From Diplonema papillatum (Eukaryota; Euglenozoa; Diplonemea; Diplonemida; Diplonemidae), in contig JAPJBO010000591.1 of the NCBI GenBank assembly GCA_030068145.1, forward strand, positions 80,060-144,059: a stretch of 64,000 nt of DNA. Reading direction: 5' to 3'. The position numbers and the translations under genes are program-made. Of this stretch, positions 24,841 to 35,900 are shown one piece after another. Below the pieces are notes generated by a model. That model was not told the origin of the DNA and made no database searches. It saw nothing but the letters and a program-made list of their open reading frames with translations. Position 1 is the stretch's first letter, and each line of letters opens with the position of its first letter.

Positions 24841-25595
24841 GTGACGAAGGTGGCCAGCTGCAACGCGCGTTCCCTGTGCCGAACGCAGCAGATCGCCCGT
24901 CTGGTGCACCCGTGCATCATGCGCGGTGTGCACGTGCTCACGTTGCAGGAGCACCGGATCCGGGTGGCAGGCGAGTTTGTGACGAGGAAGGTGGGATGGG
25001 CTGGGAGTTGCACATTGTCTGAGCCCCACCACACCCGTCGAAAGGCGGGGTGGCAATGCTAGTAGCACCCACATTAGCCTGGAAAGAAATAGGCTGCGAA
25101 AACCACCGAGTGATGTGGATGCGGACAGAGTCAGCGGCAGGCGAAGATGGCTGGCTCGTAAACGTCTACGCTCCACACTCGGCGGCCAGGGCGACTGAAC
25201 AACACGCACATCAGTTGGCCCTCAGTGCTCTGTTAAATCGTGTCCGCGACAACGAGCACTGTGTAGTTGCGGGCGACTTCAATGCTGCACTACAACCCAG
25301 CGAAGGCAAGGCGAGACATGAGGCGCCAGAAAGCGTGAGACACCGGCGCTCGCCTGAAATGGCGGAGGCATCAAGATGCCTAGGCGATTTCCTGCACGCT
25401 AATGATCTGGTGAGTGCGGCGACCATGAGACAACACAGCGCGCGACCAATGTGGAGAAATCGCATGATTGACCACGTACGCCTGAAGCTGCGCTACGGCA
25501 GCAGTAAGCAACAAGTGCGCACTTACGAACCAAGCCGGTGGTTCAGAACCCTCGTCTCCGATCACAAGATGGTCGAGGTGACCCTTCGGGTCTGA
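24841..25595 (+). pseudogene. LINE AP-endonuclease (EEP) domain
   Basis: Catalytic motifs appear in family order: CNARSL (Asn), LQEHRI (Glu), DGWLVNVYAP, VVAGDFNAAL (Asp, Asn), RNRMIDHVRL and a terminal SDHKMVEV (Asp-His). The product would nick target DNA for retrotransposition. The frame changes near 25030-25050, between a CTLSEPHHTRR segment and VAMLVAP, so the domain is split. It ends in a stop at 25593-25595. Confidence 0.88.
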
Positions 25596-26040
25596 TACGC
25601 GGACCCGAGGAGGCACCCCCAAAGCCCGACTAGAAGCGAAGTTAGCAGAGACTCGCACCCGTATAGCCACGTATGAAGAGTTCTGCATTGAGTTCTTTAA
25701 AGTGCAAGTGCCATCAAGGCAGGCGAGCGCTAGTTCTGCAGTTTGTCACGGTCCCTTGTTGGTGAGCTGCTGCGGCTGCCGACACCAGAGCTCGAGAAAC
25801 CCTTGCTGGGACCGCCGGAAGGAGGCAACACGGACTACAACGCCCTGTAGCCACCTTGCTGCAGTCCTTTGAAGAACATCGGGGTGACAGCCCCCACGCA
25901 GCCTGCAATGGAAGAGTCGTGCCTGTCTCCCCCCTCTGTCAAAGGGGGAGTACGATGAGCACTTCCGAGCTCTCCGCAGACAACACAGCGATTGTGAGGA
26001 CACATCCGCGATACCACGACTAGTAGCCAGAAACCTTGAC

Positions 26041-28720
26041 TGGAAGACAGAACCGCCCACGATCTCTGAAGTTGCGGGTGCCTCTCGTAGGCTTAAGGTC
26101 AGCAAGGCGGCTGGTCCGGATGATGTTCCGAACGCATTCTTGTGCGTCCCTGACGTACAAGAAAAGGTCGCCGAGTTTTGTCGGGAGGCGTACATGCAGG
26201 CACCGCCTGCAGAGTGGATGCGGTCTGAGACCCAACTGCTGTGCAAGAAAGGCAACCGGCGTGATTTAGGGAACTACCGCCAAATCACCCTCGCGTGCTG
26301 CGGGAAGCTGTACAACGCAGTACTGCGAGGGAGGATCCGCAGGCCCAACGTGACCAAATCGGGCAAGTTGACAGCGTCCATTCTTCCAACACAGAATGGG
26401 GGGAGGCCGAGCTCGCCGTCGACTTTGAAGTGTGCACCAAACTAGATCTTCCGGGCAGTATCGTAGGGACGACGGACGGGACACCGTTGAGCATGCGTGC
26501 GAGGGTACTCGCAAAACTTTTAAAAACCGTCGGGGATGCGCTGGAGCGAAACGGCGACGGACCGCTTCTGCCATAGGTCGCTGAGAACGGTGGGAGCCGT
26601 GCCTCACGGGGTACGAGATGAGGCCGAACTTCCGTGGTGGTACAGAGACGATGGAAGTGCTCGAGACACAGCTGACGACGGCACGAGCGACGAGGCGTGG
26701 GGGATGGATCTTTCCCCTACGTGTGGAGGTGGAAGGGCAGAGCGTGCGGCGAGATGGGCGGTGTTCAACGCTACGGAACACGAAAAGTGGAGTGAGCGGG
26801 TGTGCCACGGCACCAGAAAGTGAAGTGCGGCGTGTGAAAGCGCCGGTGCAACCTGGACGAGCAATCGAAGAAGAAGCGAGGCACCAAACGCCTGAGCGCG
26901 ACGATCAAGTCGAGCTAAAGAGGCGAAAGAATGACACATCACGTACGAAAAGATAACCGCGACACCGCAAATCGCCACAGATTATTTGCATTCTAACCCA
27001 AACTATCAGAGGCGGTCGCGGTCGAAGACGGCAACCCGAGCGAGGAGCAAGGTTGATAACCAGTAATGGCCATGCTGAAGGCAAGGTTGCGTTGCAGGAG
27101 GAGAAACTGGTGCTTGGCCGAGGATAAGATGGCTATGGCGGCAGGGGCAGAACAGAGAGACAGCGAGTCCTTCTTGTGGGGTAGTCACGCCTTCGCAGTC
27201 CCAGGACCTCCGCCCACTTGCATACAGCCGTCGACTGGCCTTTCCCAAGAGGACGAGTTGTGTAATGCAGGTACCATCTCCGGAGAGCTTCCGGTTTCTC
27301 CCAGAGTAGAGGAGCTGATGCAAACGCCACCTGGGCTTCTGAACGTGATTGCAGATCACCTTCTTGCCCAAACCCAAGAGGGATTGGAGTGTCGGAATGG
27401 CGCGCAAGGAGAGGCTCTGGCTTGTTTGCTTCTTTCGCTGGCGAGAGGGAGACTTCGGACACGGCAAAGCCTTGGGTTCTGCGGGGTCTGCATCCTTCTG
27501 TTCCAGAGATCGTAGAGCAGTTTGCCGACATCAACATTAGCCTTGAATGGCAAGCTTCGGGTGAGGGCATGCAGTTTATCAAGAAGTAACTTCTTATCAG
27601 CTTCCCTTCCATGCAGACAGTAACTTCTTATCAGCTTCCCTTCCATGCAGACAGTAACTTCTTATCAGCTTCCCTTCCATGCAGACAAGTTGGACTCAAG
27701 CACATATTTTCGTCTATCACCGGACTCTTGATTGCGTGCTGCCAATTTTATCTGTGGGCTGTCCAAGATATTCTGCAGATCTCGATCGGTCAGGCCTCTG
27801 CCATCCGTCACGATAACGCAATTATTTTCAAGGACCAGTACAAGCACGCAATGGTGGCAACTGTGCTTTTCCTACAGTCCTCTTGGGGAACGTTGAAGGG
27901 GGCCCGGTAGCGAGCTTTACTTAGGTTCCTGCAAGCGTGAGCCAACCGACTTCTGCGAGTCCTGCGATAGCGTTCGAGTCTACTTTCCAACGAATCCTTC
28001 ATGCCACGGCGTCACGAAAGCACCACCCCCGACACCCCGAAGGCTCCATTTTTCAAAAGGCTTGGCCCTTCTGTGGAAAGCCCAAGCAAGAGGAACCGTT
28101 TTGCTCACTCCAAAGCTCCCGGTTTGGCGCCGGTGCGTGGCGTTTGAAAAAGTCCACTACGAAAAGAAAAAGACACCCCAAGGTCAGTTCCCCGTAGTTC
28201 CCCCGTAGTTCCCCCCTGGCTATACCGACCACACCAGCCATACTAAATTTTAGTGTTCGTAGACTTTTCGACCGCTTTCGACAGCGTTTTCTGGTCCGCA
28301 TTGGAAAAGCTTCTCGGGATACCGGATTCGCTCCGGAGTGCTATCATGAGTACATATCGTGGGGTGACAGCACAGGTTCGCACGCCACATGGTCCAACTG
28401 AGGCCATCGAGCTTTGCTCGGGCGTCCTCCAAGGGGACACATTGGCCCCAACGCTGTTTAACCTCGTGATCGATGCGATCATGAGAGAAGTTGAGGGGGT
28501 GGACATTCCGAACGCGGGCGTGTGCTTTGGTCCTACGTGTGGACGATGGCATATCCGCCTAAAGCACCTTGAATTTGTCTATGACATTGCTCTAATAGCC
28601 CGATCCGCAGCAGCAGCCAGAGTGCTCCTGCACAAGCTCACTGCGGCAGCCGCGAAGTATGGCCTGAAGGTCAACTACGGCGTAGGCAAGACAAAGGTAG
28701 TCGTCCTGGGTCGCCAGTAG
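26041..28720 (+). pseudogene. LINE reverse transcriptase, interrupted
   Basis: The first part (26041-~26440) has KAAGPDDVPNAFL, the LLCKKGN segment, GNYRQITLACCGKLYNAVL and QNGGRPSS, matching RT motifs 0-2. RT motif 3 (FVDFSTAFDSVFW) resumes at 28253, with LQGDTLAPTLFNLVID and the fourth motif region. The catalytic YADD position reads FVYD, losing the first catalytic Asp. Normal spacing between these motifs is under 100 residues; here ~1.8 kb intervenes. Confidence 0.85.
26445..28245. other. ~1.8-kb insertion within the LINE RT
   Basis: No RT motif or recognised protein. It contains a 33-bp unit (AACTTCTTATCAGCTTCCCT with CCATGCAGACAGT) repeated three times at 27587-27690. A nested element is likely, but I could not define ends. 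Confidence 0.5.
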
Positions 28721-28731
28721 TACGTACCGTA

Positions 28732-29345
28732 ATGCGTCCAGATGGGGACTCCCTCCGTGAGGTTCCGGACTACAAATACCTTGGCTCCATGCTCGTTTCC
28801 TACGGAACAAGTCTTTGGCCTGGGTAGCAGCAACACTGAAGTCTGTTTGGCGGTCCACGATTAGGCTCGACCTAAAGGTTCTGTTTTACAAAACGCTCGT
28901 GGTTCCCGTCTTTCTGTCAGGCGCCGAAACTTGGATCGTCGGCACTTCCCTGCTTCCTGATATCACGGAGCTTGCACTTGCCTTCGGTTTGTTCGAGGCA
29001 TTACGGTCTGTAGTCACGAAACATGCTGTAGCAACAATGACCTCTCTGCCGATCAAGTGGAGTTGCAGAGAAAGCGGCTCCGCTTCGCTGGGCACTGCCT
29101 GAGGGCGGACCAGCCCGCGTCGAGCGTGCTTCTTGCAACGACACGTCGAAAGAAGAAACGCGGTCGACCTCCGCTTTCTTATCTCGACGTGCTCCAACGC
29201 GACTTCGGCATGTCGAACACTGAGGAGATCCGGGAGCTGATGGCAGACAGGGGACGCGAAGGTCCAGCGGGTGGTGGAGGCCACCAGGCAGGAGAACCGT
29301 GCGGCCGCCGCGGAAGACGCGGAAAGGCATGAAGGCACGTGGGAC
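28732..29345 (+). pseudogene. LINE C-terminal (post-RT) region
   Basis: Contains VPDYKYLGSML (28732 frame), then, in another frame, FYKTLVVPVFLSGAETW, then RLRFAGHCLRAD and KRGRPPLSYLDVLQRDFG. This is the usual tail of APE-type LINEs. At least two frameshifts separate the pieces. A further CKYC-containing stretch (~29505) may be the end of the element. Confidence 0.82.
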
Positions 29346-29399
29346 CGGATCCGGACGACCCCCGGAAGCGCGTGAGCTCGCAGGCTAAGCGCAAGGTGA

Positions 29400-29956
29400 A
29401 CGCACAAGTACATCGACCAACTCATTTGTGCGTACGTTCAAGCTTGCTCCGACCACTGCACCCTCTGCCGACCGTCGACGCTCATGACGGCAGCCCCATC
29501 CTGAAGTGCAAATACTGCCGACGCGTCACTGCTGCTGTGTGCCGTCGGATTGGCGCCGCTCAAGGGGCCACCTTATGTCACTCGTTTGTTTTTGGGAAAC
29601 GGCGAGGGCTACATTTTATAAGTGTGCTGTACTTTTTCGCCGCAGTGGTTTCGACGGTGATACCGCACGGCCACTTTCGCATTGCAGATGTTTGTGTATA
29701 ATACGTGTATGGCAGCATGGAGTATAAAAATGTAGACCTACTTCGTATTGCGTACTTCCTGCGTGGTTTGTGCGTAGTTCTTGCGTACTTCGTTACTTCG
29801 TTTCGGGCGTACCATATTATCATACTCCTACAAGATACGCTAAAAAAAAACTGCCAACAGGACACGCCAAATGCATTAGCCGGCGGCCAGCTGCGCGCGG
29901 CGACAGCTGGAAAAGACAAAAAAGAGAGAGAAAAAAAAAAAAAAACAGAAAGAGAA
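29400..29956. other. GT61 upstream region and leader
   Basis: The leader from ~29842 is shared with 23025. An A-tract (~29933-29945) lies just before the ATG. TATAAAA-like sequence (GAGTATAAAAATG) occurs near 29720, but I cannot show that it is a promoter. Confidence 0.4.
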
Positions 29957-32900
29957 ATGCGGCCTCGGAAAAGCCGGCAATGGCCCGCGGCGTTCGCGCT
30001 GCTGGGCCTGTCGGCGGCGCTCGGTTACTTCTGCCTGGGGTGGATGGCACTGGGGCAGCCGTCGGCCGCCGGGGTTCGGCGCGCGGGGCAAAGGGGGGTG
30101 TTGGGAGACGCCGGGAATGATGCCGGGAGCTCCGCAGGCGCGGCCGACTCCGCCGGCAGCGGCGAAAGCGGAAGCAACGCCGCCGCCGGCGAGAACGCGA
30201 GGCGAGACGCCGACGGGGACGCCGGAGGGAGCGGGGGGTTTGAAGCCCGCGAAGAAGGCGGGTCCACCAGCTCCCGGCCCGTCCGCCCGAAGGCGTCGAC
30301 GGTGCGCTGCGTGGGGGGCAACGAGACGCTCCCCGCGAAGGTGTTCGGCCACGAGATCGTCAACCGCACGTGTCTCTTCGAGAACCTCCTCCTGCGGAAC
30401 AACCGGTGGTACTTCGTCGCGTCCGGGGATCCGGCGGCCGCGGTCGCCCAGGCAGAAGTCCCCGCCGTCTCCCTTGCCCCGAAGCCGATCCTCGTCGGAA
30501 AGCGCAGCTTCCCGAAAAAGTACCCGGGCCCCTGGGGCGAGCTGCTCTTCGGCTACCGCTGGAAGCCGACCGTCCTCCCGTTCGCGCTCGCCCACAACGC
30601 GACGACTCCTTCGCCGGAGGCCCTGCGGGGCATCACCGCGATGTACAGCCCGGAGGTTGCACCGTGGAACTACGCGCACACGCTGCTCAACGACCTCTTC
30701 CCGCTGTTTTGGGGCCTGTCCGACCTGTTGCAACCCGTCCCGGTCGACACCCGCCTGGTCGTGCTGTCTGCGCTGTACGACCAACCGTTCCAGCCCGACC
30801 GGAAGAAGTGGCTCCCGCAGAACAACGCGTTCCGGTCCTTCTCCCGGACGCCGCCGACGTGGTCCAAGGCGCTGTCCGACGCCTGCGGCGCGGCCGGGTG
30901 CCTGGTCGAAAAGCTCGTCGTCGGGTCCGGGATGCGGTCTTGGGCGGCTGTGACGGAGAGCTACGCGGCGCCCGGGTCAGGCGCGGTGTGGGACGCGTAC
31001 CGCCGCCACATTTACGGTGTGCTGCGGGTCTCGCCGAGGCCGCGGGGAGCCGTCGGCGGGCGGACGGAGCGGCGCATGGTGGTCTGCGACAAGAAGTCCG
31101 ACAGCCGCGACAACAAGCGCGGGATCGTCAACACGCGAGACGTGGCCCGGTGGGCCGAAGAATACGCGGACGCGCACTCGGAGCGCACGGCGCTCAAGGT
31201 AGTCATTTTTCTTCTTGAAAGTTGAAAGTATGCTAATACGGCAGGGAATAGCCACCATCCGGGGAGTCGGGAGAACCTAACATATTCTAAAGTAGAACTG
31301 ACCCTCGTGAGAAAAAGCGAAGGGTATCCACACAGTAGTTCATTTACAAATTTCAACTACTTATAAAGGTGTCACGGGATAAGCCGGCACTTATCACGTG
31401 GGCGGCCCTGAGATTACCTCCCTTAGGCTGCACCGCTGTTTCACCTTTACCCATACTTTTCGACCTTCTTGTACGTTCTCTCCCCTGTGTTTGAGATCGT
31501 CCGTGCCGGTCGACATCCGCCTGGTCGTGCTGTCTGCGCTGTACGACCAGCTTCAGGTTCCAGCCCGACCGGAAGAAGTGGCTCCCGCAGAACAATGCGT
31601 TCCGGTCCTTCTCCCGGACGCCGCCGACGTGGTCCAAGGCGCTGTCCGACGCCTGCGGCGCGGCCGGGTGCCTGGTCGAAAGCTCGTCGTCAGGTCCGGG
31701 TTGCGGTCTTGGACGGCCAGCTACGCGGCGCCCGGGTCAGGTGCGGTGTGGGACGCGTACCGCCGCCACATTTACGGTGTGCTGCGGGTCTCGCCGAGGC
31801 CGCGGGGGGCTGTTGGCGGGCGGACGGAGCGGCGCATGGTGGTCTGCGGCAAGAAGTCCGACAGCCGCGACACCAAGCGCGGGATCGTCAACACGCGAGA
31901 CGTGGCCCGGTGGGCCGAAGAATACGCGGACGCGCACTCGGAGCGCACGGCGCTCAAGGTAGTCACTGGAAACGAACTCGTCTAAAAAAGAATCTAATTC
32001 AGTTTGCTCTGCAGAAAGCGATGTTGACTCGGAAGTCATGCCATTGGTACTGCTTGAGCGATGTTGACTCGGAAGTCATGCCATTGGTACTGCTTGAGCG
32101 ATGTTGACTCGGAAGTCATGCCATTGGTACTGCTTGAGCGATGTTGACTCGGAAGTCATGCCATTGGTACTGCTTGAGCGATGTTGACTCGGAAGTCATG
32201 CCATTGGTACTGCTTGAGCGATGTTGACTCGGAAGTCATGCCATTGGTACTGCTTGAGCGATGTTGACTCGGAAGTCATGCCATTGGTACTGCTTGAGCG
32301 ATGTTGACTCGGAAGTCATGCCATTGGTACTGCTTGAGCGATGTTGACTCGGAAGTCATGCCATTGGTACTGCTTGAGCGATGTTGACTCGGAAGTCATG
32401 CCATTGGTACTGCTTGAGCGATGTTGACTCGGAAGTCATGCCATTGGTACTGCTTGAGCGATGTTGACTCGGAAGTCATGCCATTGGTACTGCTTGAGCG
32501 ATGTTGACTCGGAAGTCATGCCATTGGTACTGCTTGAGCGATGTTGACTCGGAAGTCATGCCATTGGTACTGCTTGAGCGATGTTGACTCGGAAGTCATG
32601 CCATTGGTACTGCTTGAGCGATGTTGACTCGGAAGTCATGCCATTGGTACTGCTTGAGCTTACATGGTTGTTCACGGGACCTAGTCCCATAGCAGCAGCC
32701 GCTGCGGATATCACACTATCACTGCTTATGGGCATGCGCACCGTTGCAATGATGAAAAGCAGAAAAACAACTTTACAGTCAATTTTAAAGTGCGAAGCAC
32801 TATTTTTTCTACTCGTTGTTTTCCTGCGATCTTGCAGATTGCAAGAAACAAATAGGCACCGTGGTCGATGGGCTCGACTATCGAATGCGGTGAACTAATC

Positions 32901-35900
32901 GCCACAATGGCGAAAAACACAGCATACCAGTTGAGCGTGATTCCGAACATTATAATATCCACGTCCACGGCGTCTCCTCCGTAGTCCGACCCCTCAAATG
33001 TGTTGAGGCTGTCGCTGTCGTCGTCGACGCAGGCTGCGGCCTTGACCTCGGGATCTTCGTCGCCGCCGCCGTCGTCCGTGTCGTCATCGGAGTCTTCGGC
33101 GGCCTCTTCTTCGGGCTTGGGCTACTTGTCCTTCGGAATCGCGGCCGCGGCCCCGCAGAGGTACCTCACCCCGGCCCAGACGGACACCCAGCGAAGTCGT
33201 GGGAGCAATATTCGCTGGGGTGGTCAAGGATCGCCGCGAAGGCCATCTGCGAAGAGACCTCCACGTAGACCCCCGGCGGGGTCGACGGGTTCCGCCGCGG
33301 GAACCGGCACGAGGCGCGACCGGATGTACTCACCCTTCTCGTCGTGATCCTCCTCGATCAGGTACACCCCCGTCTCCTCCACCGGCGGGGCCGGGAGAGC
33401 GGACCGACTTCACGCCGTTCTTGTAGCAACCCGTGGTGCAGCGGTTGTGCATCTCAACATCAGCCGTTGATTGCTGCCTCACTGTGCCGCCGGGGAACCG
33501 GCACACAGAAGCGCATTTAATTCATATTTGTACCTTTTTTCGTAATAACAATTAATTGTAAACACGAAAGAGAACGCTGGCAGCGTGTTTGGGAGAAGTT
33601 TAGCCTACCGATCATATTCACTCACTGTCACTCACTAACAGGCTAATCCTCCCCCGGCACGTACAAACAAACATCGCGCCTATTCTTTTTTTTTTTATAC
33701 CCTGCTTCTTGAAAGTTGAAAGTATGCTAATACGACAGGGAATAGCCACCATCCGGGGGGAGAACCTAACATATCCTAAGTAGAACTGACCCTCGTGAGA
33801 AAAAGCGAAGGGTATCCACACAGTAGTCAAGTCACAAATTTCAACTACTTATAAAAGGTGTCACGATAAGCCGGTTATCACGTGGGCGCCCCTGAGATCA
33901 CCCCCTTAGGTTGCACCACTGTTTTTCTTTAACCATACTTCAACCTTCTTGCACGTACTCTCCCCTGTGTTCGAGATCGCGTCCTCTTTTCGGGTTTTGT
34001 TCGGCGTCTGTGACATCGGCCCCCGGTTTTGCGGTGTGTCTGCGGGAATGGGGGTGCGGCTGGTTTGTTGCGTGTTTGAGGGCGCTTAGGTTGTGCGTTT
34101 GGGGGTGTTTGCGGGGTTCGTTAGTTTGGGGCGGCCGAAACCAATGCTTTCGCGTGGGTGCCGCCCGTGCCTTGAAGTGAGGGCCCTCTCGAGCACCTCG
34201 GCCGACTCCTCGTCCCCCTGCACCACGCCCTCTCTGCCTGTGTTTTGCGACTGGGCTCGCTTGGCGGCGCCGTCGTCCGCTCCGGTGTCTAGCTGTCGGG
34301 CTGGCTCGGCGACTCCGTCCTCCGCCACTTGTCTCTTTTTGCGATAGTCGTCAGCGGCGCGTTTGCATCGAGCAGGCCGGCCGGTGAGGCGGGTGCCTGG
34401 ACTGCACTGAATACTCGGTGAAGGTCTTCACGTGGGCACAGTTGACTCTGACCAAGGGAGTAAGCTCGTGTCGAACGGCTGGCGTTGTATTCCTCGCTGC
34501 AAGAAAGTGCCAAATACCACCTGGTGGCCACAACCAGCCGTCACGCTGGTATTCCAGAGATTTTGTCTCGAAGCACCGCCCTTCTTCCGAGCGAATCATA
34601 TGTTCAATGTGCGCAACACAACGTCCCACCTCCACTGAGTGTCAGAGAGTGAGTTCCGGAGGAAAACCTTCTTTTACTGTGCTGTTCACATGCACGCAGC
34701 TGGGTGGGGGGGGGGGGGGGGCGCTTGCCCGCGAAATGATCCGGGTTGCTGTTCTTCGGAAGAACCCAGACCACGGGTGACCTGCTCCCCGCCGCCCAGA
34801 ACAGAGAGCTCATCTGACGTGCCATTTTCTCGTTGATGCCCGGGTCGATGTAGAGCTGCATCGACTCGACGACGGGGACGCACCGTCAAACGATTCTCTG
34901 ACTCTTCCAGCCACTCCACGATCACCAACAATTTGCCCCTGGCGGGGGGAACGGGGCGGCTTTGCTCCCCCGCAACGGATTCGTGAAGCAGTGCGTCACC
35001 GCGGCAATATCGTCACCTTCTCCACAAGCTCCGCCTTTCAGCGTCGCTCATTTTGAGTGAAGCACCAGTCGTCGGCATCAGCGTGGGGTGCGCATGATGA
35101 TCGGTGTCCTTAATGACATCGGAGCCATTTGGCGACCGAAAAGCCACAAGCCAATGCCCGAATATGCCGCTCACGGGACCAAGCAACAGGCTTCTTTCGC
35201 GACCTTTTCATCATTGCAAGTGGCGCAAACCCGTTCCGGTGAGCTCTTCGAGGGCTGACGAAAGCGTTTCCAACGAGAACCAACCCTGCGCGCTCGCGCT
35301 CACCACTTGGAGGGGATTGAGATGGGTCCAAAAGCGACTGTTCTCTTTCCTCGTGCTCGGTTTGAAGGCCCTGCATTTTGTCGTACTCAATTCTTGGTTT
35401 CTGAAGGAAGTCGGCAATCCAGCTCAAAGTTGCCCATCTGCATTCGAAGCTGACCCTTCCCTCGCCGCTTTTTTTTTTTTTTTTTTTTTTTTTTTTGCAC
35501 AGTATTAGAAACAGGCCATTCACACGCCGCAATAGGGTCCGCCTTTTGTTTCTTAGCTGGACACCCTTGTACAGCCACTGCGAGGGAAGACCACCTCACC
35601 GGCCAAGTCAGTAACAACCTCGCCATCACTGTAACCCATGTCGCCATCTACTGAGAGCACAGCGGCGCGCTGTCCAACACACGGTCAAAGAACGCGTCTG
35701 CCCATTCTGCAGGGATGGGGTTTTTGCACTGGACCTTACTGAGCATGCGGTGCCCGAGAGCCCCACATCGGCGGCACTGCACTTGGGTTCCCTCTCCCTG
35801 ACTTTTCTTTCTCTTGTTCTTGCGTGGGCGGTATTTTGGGCGGATGACATAGTGGGGAGGGCAGGCAATATCGCGGCATTCCTCTGGTTCAGGGACCAAC

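Larger units (their letters stand above)
24592..29400 (+). mobile_element. Decayed APE-type non-LTR retrotransposon (LINE)
   Basis: In order: a direct-repeat 5' module, an AP-endonuclease domain, reverse-transcriptase motifs, a ~1.8-kb non-RT insertion (26440-28250), the remaining RT motifs and a typical C-terminal tail. Frameshifts and a changed RT catalytic motif show that it is inactive. The order APE-RT and the tail (GAETW, RLRFAGHCLR, KRGRPPLSYLD) fit CR1/Jockey-like clades, but clade assignment needs a tree. The ends are approximate: no target duplication or poly-A tail could be set. Confidence 0.85.
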
